Source: JABDGM01 sp963738665
Lineage (GTDB): Bacteria; Planctomycetota; Planctomycetia; Pirellulales; Lacipirellulaceae
Assembly (NCBI GenBank): GCA_963738665.1
Contig: CAVTXL010000003.1
Span: 930,001 to 994,000, forward strand
Length of the DNA: 64,000 nt
Direction: 5' to 3'
This document shows positions 8,655 to 17,095 of this stretch, piece after piece; the first letter of the stretch is position 1, and every line of letters starts with the position of its first letter. Made by a program: the position numbers and the translations under genes. Under the pieces are notes generated by a model. It had not been told where the DNA came from. It saw only the letters and a program-made list of their open reading frames with translations, and made no database searches.

Positions 8655-9038
8655 ATGGGCAAAGTCAAAACCAAAAAGAAAGCCCGCCGCAACGTCTCGG
8701 TCGGCATCGCCTACATCCAGGCGACATTCAACAATACGACGGTGACGATCACCGACACCAAGGGCGACACCTTGTGCTGGGCCAGCGCCGGCACGAGCGG
8801 CTTCAAGGGCAGCCGCAAGAGCACGCCGTTTGCCGGCCAGATGGCCGCCCAGCAAGCCGCCGAAAAGGCCAAGAAGTTCGGCGTCAAGGAAGTTGAAGTA
8901 AAAGTGAAAGGCCCCGGCAGCGGCCGCGAAAGCGCGATCACCTCGCTGGAAGCTGCCGGCCTCAAAGTGAAATCTATCGAAGACATCACGCCCCTGCCCC
9001 ACAACGGCTGCCGGCCCCGCAAGAAGCGCAGAGTGTAG
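8655..9038 (+). CDS. rpsK: 30S ribosomal protein S11
   Basis: S11 forms part of the 30S platform. The blocks ATFNNTTVTITDTKGD, SAGTSGFKGSRKSTPFA and GPGSGRESAITSLEAAGL identify it, and the C-terminus PLPHNGCRPRKKRRV is the usual one. The length of 127 residues is normal. ATG 8655 immediately follows the repeat arm. The gene is intact. Confidence 0.97.
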   Translation: MGKVKTKKKARRNVSVGIAYIQATFNNTTVTITDTKGDTLCWASAGTSGFKGSRKSTPFAGQMAAQQAAEKAKKFGVKEVEVKVKGPGSGRESAITSLEAAGLKVKSIEDITPLPHNGCRPRKKRRV

Positions 9039-9126
9039 CGAAGTCTTGCGTTGCGCTGTGAACCAGCGACGCGTAGCGTCGCGGCTATATTCCCGACACC
9101 CGACACCTGACACCTTCTCCTCACCC

Positions 9127-9753
9127 ATGGCACGTTATACCGGTCCCGTCTGTCGACTTTGCCGCCGCGATGGCCTCAAGCTATTCCTCAAGGGCACGCG
9201 CTGCGATACGCCCAAGTGCGCCATCGAACGCCGCCAGTCGCCGCCCGGCATGCACCAATCACGGCGCGGCAAGCTCACCGATTACGGCCAGCACCTCCGC
9301 GAGAAGCAAAAGGTCAAACATTACTATGGCGTGCTGGAGCGGCAGTTCCGCCGCTACTTCGATCGCGCCTCGCAAAGCAAGGGCAACACGGGCAACGCCC
9401 TGTTGATCCTGCTAGAGCGGCGGCTCGACAATATCGTGCACCGTTTGGGCTTCGGCCTGAGCCGCGCTCAGGCCCGGCAGATCATTCGCCACGGCCACAT
9501 TACGGTCAACGGCAAACGGCTCGACATTCCGAGCTACGAAGTTCGCCTGGGCGACGTCATTCGCGTCAAGAACCGGGCCCAGAGCCTCGACACGGTTCGC
9601 CGTGTGCTGTCCGAAAGCCACCGCGGTGTTCCCGACTTTTTGACCCTCAGCGAATCGCAGATTCCCGAAGGCGTCGTCAGCCGCTTGCCGGTCGCCGACG
9701 ACGTCTCAATTCCCGTTCAAACCCAACTCATCGTCGAGCTCTGCTCGCGGTAG
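9127..9753 (+). CDS. rpsD: 30S ribosomal protein S4, zinc-binding type
   Basis: S4 starts 16S rRNA folding. The N-terminus MARYTGPVCRLCRR with a later CDTPKC gives a four-cysteine zinc site. The S4 RNA-binding domain is seen in RRLDNIVHRLGFGLSRAQAR and GHITVNGKRLDIPS. The length of 208 residues is normal. ATG 9127 is chosen over the ORF start at 9046 because the upstream part is repeat-derived (gacacccgacacctgacacc) and not S4-like. It is followed by rpoA. Confidence 0.96.
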   Translation: MARYTGPVCRLCRRDGLKLFLKGTRCDTPKCAIERRQSPPGMHQSRRGKLTDYGQHLREKQKVKHYYGVLERQFRRYFDRASQSKGNTGNALLILLERRLDNIVHRLGFGLSRAQARQIIRHGHITVNGKRLDIPSYEVRLGDVIRVKNRAQSLDTVRRVLSESHRGVPDFLTLSESQIPEGVVSRLPVADDVSIPVQTQLIVELCSR

Positions 9754-9784
9754 CCGAGAGCGGTCGAGTAGCTCGTTTTCGTCC

Positions 9785-9965
9785 TTACTTGAAGAAAGCC
9801 ATAGAGAACTCAGAGGCCCCAGAGATAAGAATGAAGAATGCAAAATACTAAATTCAAAATGAAGAACTGGAACGCACAGTTTGCATTCTTCATTGAACAT
9901 TGGCATTTTGCATTATTCCCCAATTCGTCTCCCTGATCTCTGTGCTCTCTGTGGCAAGATAATTT
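9785..9965. repeat. Composite low-complexity inverted repeat before rpoA
   Basis: The outer arms are agagaactcagaggccccag (9803-9822) and ctgatctctgtgctctctgt (9933-9952). Nested inside is the AATGCAAAAT class: gaagaatgcaaaatactaaa (9832-9851) pairs loosely with tttgcattcttcattgaaca (9880-9899) and attttgcatta. Two classes are nested one in the other. Confidence 0.65.
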
Positions 9966-10009
9966 GGTTGCTCCGTCCACTCTCTCCACCCAACACCCGG
10001 AGACCTGTC

Positions 10010-10999
10010 ATGCACATCCGATGGCGCGGATTGGAACTGCCCAGCGTTGTCACCTGCGATGCGGCTACGCTGACGTCGACCTACGGAAAGTTCGTCGCCG
10101 AGCCCTTCGAGCGCGGATTCGGCTCGACGATCGGCAACGGCCTGCGCCGCGTATTGCTGTCGAGCCTCGAAGGCAGCGCGGTCACGCAGATCAAAGTCCA
10201 CAACGCCCAGCACGAGTTCACCACCCTCCCCGGCCTGTACGAAGACATTACCGACGTCGTGCTCAACGTCAAATCGCTCGTCGTGAAGAATTTCGGCGAT
10301 TCGACCCGTGTCCTCCGCGTCGAAAAGAAGACGGCAGGCCCGATCTTCGCCAGCGATATTGAAACCGACGAGTCGGTCGAAATCCTCAACAAGAACCATG
10401 TGCTGGCCAACCTGACCGACAACGTCCCCTTCGTTATGGAGATGGTCGTCGAGAACGGCCGCGGCTACATCCCCGCCAGCGAGCACAGCCAGAACGTCCA
10501 AGAGATCGGCATCATTCCCATCGACGCGGTCTACAGCCCCGTCGTCCGGGTGCGGTACGCAATCGAGGAAACCCGCGTCGGACAAAAGACGAATTACGAC
10601 AAGCTGACGATGGAAATCTGGACCAACGGTTCGGTCGCGCCGGAAATGGCCCTCGTCGAGTCGGCCAAGATCTTGCGCAAGCACCTCAACCCGTTCGTGC
10701 AATACACCCAGCTCGGCCCGCAGGTCCGCTCGCCGGCCCGCGACGGCATGCTGGGCGTCGATGCGGCCCTGGAATCGAAGCTGGGCATGAGCATCAGCGA
10801 GCTGAACCTTTCAGTGCGGGCCAGCAATTGCCTCGAATCCGAAAACATCATGACGGTCCGCGATCTGGTGCAGCGTTCCGAAGACCAACTGCTCGAAGTC
10901 CGAAACTTCGGCGAGACCACGCTCACCGAGGTCCAAAATCGCCTCCGCGACATGGGCCTCCACCTCGGCATGCGGCTCCCCTCGCTGGCCGCCGTTTGA
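10010..10999 (+). CDS. rpoA: DNA-directed RNA polymerase subunit alpha
   Basis: Alpha nucleates RNA polymerase assembly and its C-terminal domain contacts promoters and activators. The N-terminal domain shows GFGSTIGNGLRRVLLSSLEG. The C-terminal domain shows ELNLSVRASNCLESENI followed by VRNFGETTLTEVQNRL. I use ATG 10010 (MHIRWRGLELP); the 43 upstream codons of the open frame are repeat-derived. The length of 329 residues is normal. It lies between rpsD and rplQ. The gene is intact. Confidence 0.96.
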   Translation: MHIRWRGLELPSVVTCDAATLTSTYGKFVAEPFERGFGSTIGNGLRRVLLSSLEGSAVTQIKVHNAQHEFTTLPGLYEDITDVVLNVKSLVVKNFGDSTRVLRVEKKTAGPIFASDIETDESVEILNKNHVLANLTDNVPFVMEMVVENGRGYIPASEHSQNVQEIGIIPIDAVYSPVVRVRYAIEETRVGQKTNYDKLTMEIWTNGSVAPEMALVESAKILRKHLNPFVQYTQLGPQVRSPARDGMLGVDAALESKLGMSISELNLSVRASNCLESENIMTVRDLVQRSEDQLLEVRNFGETTLTEVQNRLRDMGLHLGMRLPSLAAV

Positions 11000-11333
11000 A
11001 CGAACTCAAAAATACGTTTGAAATAGTCACAACCAATTGCTAACTCGCAGATTGGAACGCTCGTCGCTCACCTTTTGAACCACAAAGACACGAAGGACAC
11101 AAGGCTAGTAAAAGGGAACACTAATAAACGCTAATAAGCACTAATCTGCAAACCATGAATTACGGCACAGCCCACAGAGGTCGCTGCACTTTCCCGGATT
11201 ATTAGTGCTAATTAGTGAATACCAGTGTTCCCGATCTTTTCTTCTTTCTCCTGCTAAGTGTTCTTCGTGCCTTCGTGGTTCAAATTCGTCGGCGCGTTCG
11301 AGTCGGTCCAATCGTCAATTTCACGGTGCTGCC
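11000..11333. repeat. Composite low-complexity inverted repeat before rplQ
   Basis: Nested classes: accacaaagacacgaaggac (11079-11098) pairs with tcttcgtgccttcgtggttc (11262-11281). Inside, gggaacactaataaacgcta (11115-11134) pairs with tagtgaataccagtgttccc (11212-11231). No coding potential is evident in these 330 bp. The hairpin could extend over about 200 bases. Confidence 0.65.
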
Positions 11334-11915
11334 ATGCGTCATCGCAAACGGGGCCGCAAGCTCGGCCGCAATCCCAGCCATCAACGCGCCTTGAAGAGAT
11401 TTTTGGCCAGCGCCATCTTTCTCACCGAGCGCGACAACGAATTCGACGAGAACAAGCCCGCGGTGCCGGGCCGCATCGTCACCACGCTGGCCAAGGCCAA
11501 GGAAGTGCGGCCGCTGGTCGAGAAGTGTATCACGATCGCCTGCCGCGGCCTGGCCGCCGAGGAAGCAGCCCGCCAGCACGCGGCCCCGGCCGCGCGGGGC
11601 AGCGACGCCTACAACGCCTGGCGCAAGAGCGGCCGCTGGAACGACTGGAATCAGGCGATCGCCCCAGCCGTCGCCGCCCGCCGCCGCTGCCTGACGCTGC
11701 TCGGCGACAAAGAGGCGGTCTTCGAGCTGTTCGACAAGGTCGCCCCCCGCTTTCTCGACCGCCCCGGCGGCTACACCCGCATCTTACGATTGGCAAAACC
11801 CCGCCTGGGCGACGCCGGCACGCGGGCGATCCTCGAATTCACGGGTAAGCACGACCGCGTCGTCGAAAAAGCGCCGCGTCCCACGTTCGAAGAACCCGCC
11901 GCCGCGACGAAGTAG
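11334..11915 (+). CDS. rplQ: 50S ribosomal protein L17 with insertion
   Basis: L17 lies near the exit tunnel. The N-terminus MRHRKRGRKLGRNPSHQRAL and the C-terminal GGYTRILRLAKPRLGDAG are typical. The length of 193 residues is well above the usual 115-130. The extra mass is an insertion of about 40 residues after CRGLA (AAEEAARQHAAPAARG, then YNAWRKSGRWNDWNQAI) before the RRRCLTLLGDKEAV block, plus a short tail. The start at ATG 11334 follows the repeat region. It is the last gene of the ribosomal cluster. Confidence 0.95.
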   Translation: MRHRKRGRKLGRNPSHQRALKRFLASAIFLTERDNEFDENKPAVPGRIVTTLAKAKEVRPLVEKCITIACRGLAAEEAARQHAAPAARGSDAYNAWRKSGRWNDWNQAIAPAVAARRRCLTLLGDKEAVFELFDKVAPRFLDRPGGYTRILRLAKPRLGDAGTRAILEFTGKHDRVVEKAPRPTFEEPAAATK

Positions 11916-12577
11916 GGCAGGCTCTGCCTGCCAAACAGCCGCGGTGGCGCGTATTCTGAATTCCCCCCTCTCCCGTCGGGCCGTAGGGCGGCCGTGGCGG
12001 CAGAGGGCCGGGGTGAGGGCGAATTCCCCCCTCCCTGTTACGGAGGGGCCGGGGGGAGGGTTCTGCCTTTCATTGGCACCCGAACGGCAGCCACCCTGGG
12101 CAACCGCCCCCATCCCCGCGCCCCGCCCCGCACGACCTGCCTGCAAGTTTTCCCGGCGTTTCGCCATTTCTTAACGTGCGTAAGTACAAACCCGCATGAC
12201 AACAGTTCGTCGCTGACGACCGGCCGCTTCAGCAACCCTAATTCCGCCCGCCCTCGCCTAGCGACTTTCACCCCATAAATGTTTGCAACCACTCGCCGGC
12301 CACGCTAAAATCGGGACGCCGCCTTCGCCTGGAAGCCCCCGGTAGCCCCCCTTTCCCTCTGGGAGAGGGCCGGGGTGAGGGCGAGTTGCCGGAGACCGAC
12401 GCGTTCTCCCTTCGGGTCGAAGATCGGCCGCGGCGGAATAGGGCCGGGTCGCCGGGGACTCGCCGTGGCGAGGTGACGGCGAACGGCGCAAGTTGAAGCA
12501 TCGTCCCCGCCGTATTCTCTGCGGAACCAGGTTTGGGATTCACTTAAGCAAAAACCCCAACACAAGCAGGACCGCTC
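11916..12577. repeat. Noncoding region with REP-like GC-rich repeats
   Basis: No gene is supported here. A 7-bp hairpin ggcaggctctgcctgcc follows rplQ. Copies of the motif agagggccggggtgagggcg occur at 12003-12022 and 12364-12383, with ctccctgttacggaggggcc nearby. The same motif type recurs near 60795-60905. Such elements resemble dispersed REP-like sequences found in multiple copies in GC-rich genomes. Confidence 0.5.
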
Positions 12578-13336
12578 ATGCGCCCCACCACCCCCCGCTC
12601 CCACCGCACTTACTTCCGCGCCCTTTCCCGCCCGGCGCTAACCGCCGCCCTGCTGCTCTTACTTGTTTGCCACAACCGGGCCCGCGCCGACTTCACGACG
12701 ATCATCAACGTGCCGCCGGATATTGGCAATAATCAATCGATCGGGTCGAACACACAGCTCAACATCACCGGCGGTTCGATCGGCAGCAACTTCGACGCAG
12801 GCGCATCGAATGGAACCAGCGTGAACGTGGAAGTGAATATCTCAGGCGGTACGGTCGGTACAACCTTTGAAGCATATGCTGGGAGTGTCGTGAATGTCTC
12901 AGGAGGAGTCGTGAACAGCTCATTCGACGCCAAAAATGGCAGCCTTGTGAATATCTCGGGTGGACTGATAGGCGCTGGCTTCGACGCTTTGAGCGGGAGC
13001 GTTGTGAATTTCTCCGGAGGAGCGATTGCCGACGATTTCGACGCATCAAAGCTCAGTATAATTCGCATTATTGGCAATGACTTTCGCTTAAACGGCTGCG
13101 CCCATCGCAGGCTTGGATATGATTGGCAATAGCGCATCGCTAGATATTCCTTCAGACGGCATCTTTACGGGCGTGTTCGCAGACGGACGAGCATTCGCGT
13201 TTTCACCACTCGATTCCGACAACATTGCGAACGGCACGCTCACTTTGGAAGCAGCCAACGTGGCGGCGGCTACGCCAGGCGTGTTCCTGGCTTCGACGGA
13301 TCCACTGCCGCTGGGTGTCCGTGTCTTGGTTCACCG
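12578..13336 (+). pseudogene. PEP-CTERM surface protein with ISGG repeats, 5' part (IS-interrupted)
   Basis: This begins MRPTTPRSHRTYFRAL and has a signal peptide (hydrophobic TAALLLLLVC, likely cut after ARA). It continues in units of about 24 residues of the form V-N-I-S-G-G-x-V-G-x-x-F-x-A-x-x-G-S, five or so copies, which should form a beta-helix. A non-repeat block follows (FRLNG, then IPSDGIFTGVFADGRAFAFS) after a frame break near 13095. The reading frame ends at an inverted-repeat end of the IS element near 13337. The 3' part resumes at 14919. Proteins of this type in planctomycetes carry several such blocks. Function is unknown; a secreted or surface structural role is an inference. 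Confidence 0.7.
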
Positions 13337-13596
13337 TGAACTGGAATTTGGGCCGTTGGGCGTTAGCGAGTTGAAGGGTGGCATCCTGTCGAAGAGTCGC
13401 GGCATCGTGCCGCGAAGGTTTATCGCTTTGTGCCAATCCCGAAGAGGAAGACGGGCGGCGCACGATTGATGCCAACCGCCCGCCCTTCGGTCTCGGCCCC
13501 TGGGTCGGTGCTCGGGTCGCACCTCTGCGTTGCCCTATCCTCCGCCCAGGCCATTTTGCGTTGTAGCTGTCGTCGTTCATCAAGCAACCTCCCCGG

Positions 13597-14567
13597 CTAG
13601 TCTGCACTCGCTTTCGCACGGCTGCGCCGCTCGCGGGCCTCTTCCAGCTTGCGGTCGCGCTCGGCGAAGATCACCGTCTCCAGTCCGGCGAGCTTGTCGG
13701 CCGGCGTGATGTAGCCGATCGCACTGTGCAACCGGACTTGGTTGTAGTGCTCGACGTAAGCGGCCACCATGCGCCGCGCCTCCTCGAGCGATTCGGGCGG
13801 CCGGGCGAATGCATTCTCGTTTGAGGCTGCCGTGCCAGCGTTCCAGCTTGCCGTTGCACTGCGGATAGTAGGGGCTGGTGCGCACGTGGGTCATCCCACA
13901 GGCGGATGAACTGCTTGAAGTCCCTGGCGATGAACTGCGGGCCATTGTCGCTGATGATCCGCGGCTTCTCCCCGGGATACTTTTCCAAGGCCCGCTGGAC
14001 GATCGTCTCGACGTCCTGTTCTGTCATCGATTCGCGGATCTCCCAGTGCACGATGAACCGGCTGTAGCCGTCGAGCAGGGTGCACAGGAAGTAGAACGTG
14101 CCGGCCAGGTTGAGATAGCAGATATCGACGTGCCAGTGCTGATGGGGCCGAGCGGCTGCACGAAGCCGGTCCCTTTCTTCGAGGGTTCTTGTCCATGCGA
14201 TCCAGCCGACCGGCCGCTTTGAGCACGCGGTAGACGCTCGATGGGCTGACCGCCACCACGTCGTCGTCGAGCATCATGAACGTCAGGCGGCGGTAGCCTT
14301 CCAGCGGATGTCGGTCGTGGTAGTCGAGAATGGCCTGTTTTTCCCAGGCCTCCAGCCACCCGTCGCGGGGCACCCGGCCGTTGTGCTCGTTGGCCTTGCC
14401 GTAGCGCTCCGTCCACTGATGGAACTTGCTCGGGCCCAGTTCCAGCCAGGCCAAAAGCTGCTTGGCCGGCAGCTCCGCGCGTTTGGTCCAGCGCTTGACG
14501 TAGTCGACGACCTGGTCGCGCGTGTCGTGGGGAACCCAGCGTCCTTTTAGAGTTCCCCATTGGCTTT
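13597..14567 (-). pseudogene. IS3-family transposase OrfB (frameshifted)
   Basis: This is the integrase-core half of the transposase. After a -1 shift from orfA the frame reads WVPHDTRDQVVDYVKRW, then HPLEGYRRLTFMMLDDDVVAV. The catalytic core follows: first Asp in HWHVDICYLNLAG, second Asp in ISDNGPQFIARDF, Glu in YYPQCNGKLERWH. The C-terminus (VRLHSAIGYITPADKLAG) ends at the stop 13597-13599. At least three frame breaks (near 14180, 13905 and 13800) interrupt it. Either the copy is decayed or the breaks are sequence errors like those in neighbouring essential genes. Confidence 0.8.
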
Positions 14568-14861
14568 TTTTGCGCGGACGTTCTCCTCCATCAGCTCGGA
14601 GATGACTTCGTTCTTCTGGGCCAGCTTGGCCTGCAATTGCTCGATCCGGCGGTCCTTGGCCGTTTCGGCCCGTCGCTGGCCAGCCGACCGGTCGAACGCC
14701 TTGTCGGCCTGGTCAAGGACCTGCTTCACCCAGGTGTGAATCTGGCTTGGCTGGACGCCCAGCTCATCGGCCAGATCGCTGACCGCCTCCTTCCCGCTAA
14801 CCTGCCGCCGAACCACCTCTGCCTTCTGCTCCGCCGTGAATGTTCTGCGTTTTCTTGTCAT
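14547..14861 (-). CDS. IS3-family transposase OrfA
   Basis: This 104-residue protein begins MTRKRRTFTAEQKAEVVRR and has the helix-turn-helix of IS3 OrfA proteins (DLADELGVQPSQIHTWVKQ). A leucine-zipper-like helix follows (IEQLQAKLAQKNEVISEL). Near its end an A7 run (14565-14571, minus strand) inside the codons GCA AAA AAA G offers a classic -1 slippery site, and shifting there enters the orfB frame. The OrfAB fusion would be the active transposase. Stop at 14547. Confidence 0.85.
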   Translation of the reverse strand: MTRKRRTFTAEQKAEVVRRQVSGKEAVSDLADELGVQPSQIHTWVKQVLDQADKAFDRSAGQRRAETAKDRRIEQLQAKLAQKNEVISELMEENVRAKKANGEL

Positions 14862-14918
14862 GGAATGATCCTCCCCTTGGCGTTATGCTAACGACCGCAC
14901 GGGAAAATTCCAGTTCCA

Positions 14919-15716
14919 TTAGGAGCAAGACACATTTGCCGGCAGCTCCGTGTGGATCTCAGGTGGCGAAGTAGGTAATGGATTTGAGGCTAAGAATGGC
15001 AGCGAAGTGTACATATCCGGCGGTACGTTACACTATAATTTTAATGCCCAAAGCGGTAGTAAAGTCAATATCTCCGGCGGTTCCGTCGCCGACGGTGCGG
15101 CACTCGGATCAGGGTTGCACTCAAGTGGCAACGTGAACATTTCAGGAGGCAAAATTGGAATGAGTTTTGACGCTTTAACGGGCAGCGAAATTAATGTCTC
15201 GGGTGGCACAATCGACAACGATTTCGACGCTGACAGCGGAAGCGTCGTTAAATTTTCGGCCGGCGGATTCTTTATCGGCGACACGGACATTACATCTACA
15301 TTGACAGAAAATGTCCCATTTACAATTACCATGCGCAATGTGGTATTGAAAGGTTATTTAGCGGACGGCACGATCTTTGATTTTAGCCTCAATTCCACAA
15401 ATGATCATTCGGCTCGATAGATTACTTCGCCACCGGCGCCACCCTCACCATCACCCTCGTCTCCGGCATCCCCGGCGATTTTAACGATGATGGCACGTGG
15501 ACGCCGCTCGACTACACCGTCTGGCAAGACGCGCTGGGGCGACCGATAGTACCCCGGCGCCGGGGCCGACGGCAACTTCGACGGCAAGGTGACCGAGGCT
15601 GACTACTACGTCTGGAAGGCCCACGCCGTCCCCGAGCCGGCCTGCCTGGTGCTGATTCTAGTCGGGCTTTGCTGGCGCGTTCGCCACTCGGCGTGTTCGG
15701 CATTCGCGCGGCGTGA
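14919..15716 (+). pseudogene. PEP-CTERM surface protein with ISGG repeats, 3' part (IS-interrupted)
   Basis: The frame opens directly at the IS end without a start codon of its own (EQDTFAGSSVWISGGEVG). It carries four more ISGG units and a closing block (ENVPFTITMRNVVLKGYLAD, FDFSLNS). After frame breaks come DYFATGATLTITLV and two dockerin-like repeats (DFNDDGTWTPLDYTVWQDAL and GNFDGKVTEADYYVW). The end is a PEP-CTERM-type sorting signal (VPEP then LVLILVGLCW and Arg). The exact stop is uncertain; TGA 15714-15716 is used after one assumed shift. Together with 12578-13336 it forms one gene broken by the IS. Confidence 0.65.
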
Positions 15717-16004
15717 CGTTCCGCTCCGCTCGTGCCTGCTTGCATTGACGTGGCCCGGGCGAAATGCGTATTCTACGCGGCCTTTCTCGTACTCGTCTGC
15801 ACGCGGGCCCCCCCCCCTAACCCCTCCCCACACGTGGAAGGGGAAAAAACCATGCGCGAGGAGGCTATTAGCTTTGTCGATTTATGGACGGTCGGTCGGG
15901 ACCAATGACTCGGCAGATTCACACGGGCAGACACGAACGCCTGCCCTACGGGTTTTCGCGGGCGGACCGGATTGTCCGCCCTACGTCGTTTTTTCGCGTA
16001 TAAT
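15717..16004. other. Noncoding spacer
   Basis: It contains a C-rich run (15809-15817), a REP-like segment near 15818-15845, and a dyad of the ccgccctac type near 15930-15985. I see no gene. Confidence 0.35.
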
Positions 16005-16885
16005 GTGTTGGCACGTACACACAACCGGCTTGCTCATCTCGCTGCCCTGGCCGCCGCCGGCTGCCGGATGTTTGACGAAGCGGCCGTCGTCCAGGGCCAT
16101 TCGCCCCTGCGGCCCGCGCGGCCTTCGCCCGATAGCGTGGCCGTCGAAATGATGTGGGTCCGCGTGCCGGCCGATGATGTGCTGCTCAACGGTGCGGCTT
16201 GGCAAGGCGATCGACGAAACGGCCGTCGACCCCGGCCGTGCGGCGCGAGCTGGCCGCCAACGGCTTTCGCGTCGGCGTCATTCATGGCGGCATGCCGGAC
16301 GCGATGGCCCGGGCGATCAATCGCACCCGCATGGCCGAGTCGGAGAATGACAGAACGACACGAAGGAGGCGGCCGGCACGAGCGGCAAAATCGATTTGAC
16401 AACCGAGCCGATCGTCCACGGCCGGCGAAAGCAGCTTCGTCGCCACGAGCGGTGGGAAATTCAGGCCTCGGACGTCTATCCATCCATGCCGCTGCTCACG
16501 GCCAGCGGCCACGAGCTGGGCGGGCGAACATACCAGGACGCCCAGGCCATTTACGCCCTCCGCGTCGATCCGCAGCCCGATCGTTCCGTGTTGTTCGAGC
16601 TGACGCCCGAGCTGCACTTTGGCCAGCCGAAGCTGCGTTTCACCAGCGGCGAAGAAGGAATTCTTGCGGACGCAGATGCGCGACCGCGAGGTGTACGACC
16701 GCCTGCGGATGAATGTGCGGCTGTCGGCCGGCGAAATGCTCGTCTTGATGAGCTTGCCCGACTCCGGCAGCCGGCTGGGCGATTACTTTCACACCGTCGA
16801 TTCGCCGCAGGGGAAGCAGGAGAAATTGATCTTGCTGCGGCTGGTGGAAGTGCCGCCGAGCGACACATTTGCCGGTGAGCGGTGA
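16005..16885 (+). CDS. Predicted lipoprotein, planctomycete-type, heavily frameshifted
   Basis: No known function. A GTG (16005) or TTG (16008) start gives a short signal sequence ending in the lipobox-like LAAAGC, suggesting an outer-membrane or periplasmic lipoprotein. Recognisable blocks in successive frames are SVAVEMMWVRVPADDVLLNG, AVRRELAANGFRVGVIHGG, YQDAQAIYALRVDPQPDRS, LFELTPELHFGQPKLRF, and REVYDRLRMNVRLSAGEMLV with LGDYFHTVD. The order fits one protein of about 290 residues. At least four frame changes fall within 900 bp (near 16200, 16245, 16360-16395 and 16665), the worst in the window. It may be a pseudogene or a poorly read stretch. Confidence 0.55.
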
Positions 16886-17095
16886 ACGGCCGGCGCCCAC
16901 GTAGCAGGCACGCTCCGCGTACCGTAGCAGCGTCAGGCTGGACGCGGTTCTGCCAAGGCCGTTTCTATACACAGGTGTCTGCCTTCGACATTACCGGGCG
17001 AAATCGCCCGCTATATGCCAGTCCCCACTTGCGGTAAAATGCTGTTCATCCCCAGGCTGCACCGCCGCCATTGCTTTGTATCAAGGAGCTTCATC

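Larger units (their letters stand above)
13337..14918 (-). mobile_element. IS3-family insertion sequence
   Basis: The element carries orfA and orfB on the minus strand. The ends share a 12-bp inverted repeat: GAACTGGAATTT at 13338-13349 and its complement at 14905-14916, each flanked by TG or TGG as in IS3 ends. Length is about 1.58 kb. No target-site duplication is obvious; 4 bp on each side (accg and ttag) do not match. About 250 bp between the orfB stop and the 13337 end are noncoding. The insertion splits a surface-protein gene. Confidence 0.75.

Noticed and set aside
9046..9126. N-terminal extension of S4
   Set aside because: These codons are formed by gacacc-type repeat words; S4 homology begins at MARYTGP.
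13113..13469. Separate gene after the ISGG repeats
   Set aside because: Its sequence continues the block FRLNG then IPSDG of the same surface protein after a one-base shift, and its end runs into the IS.
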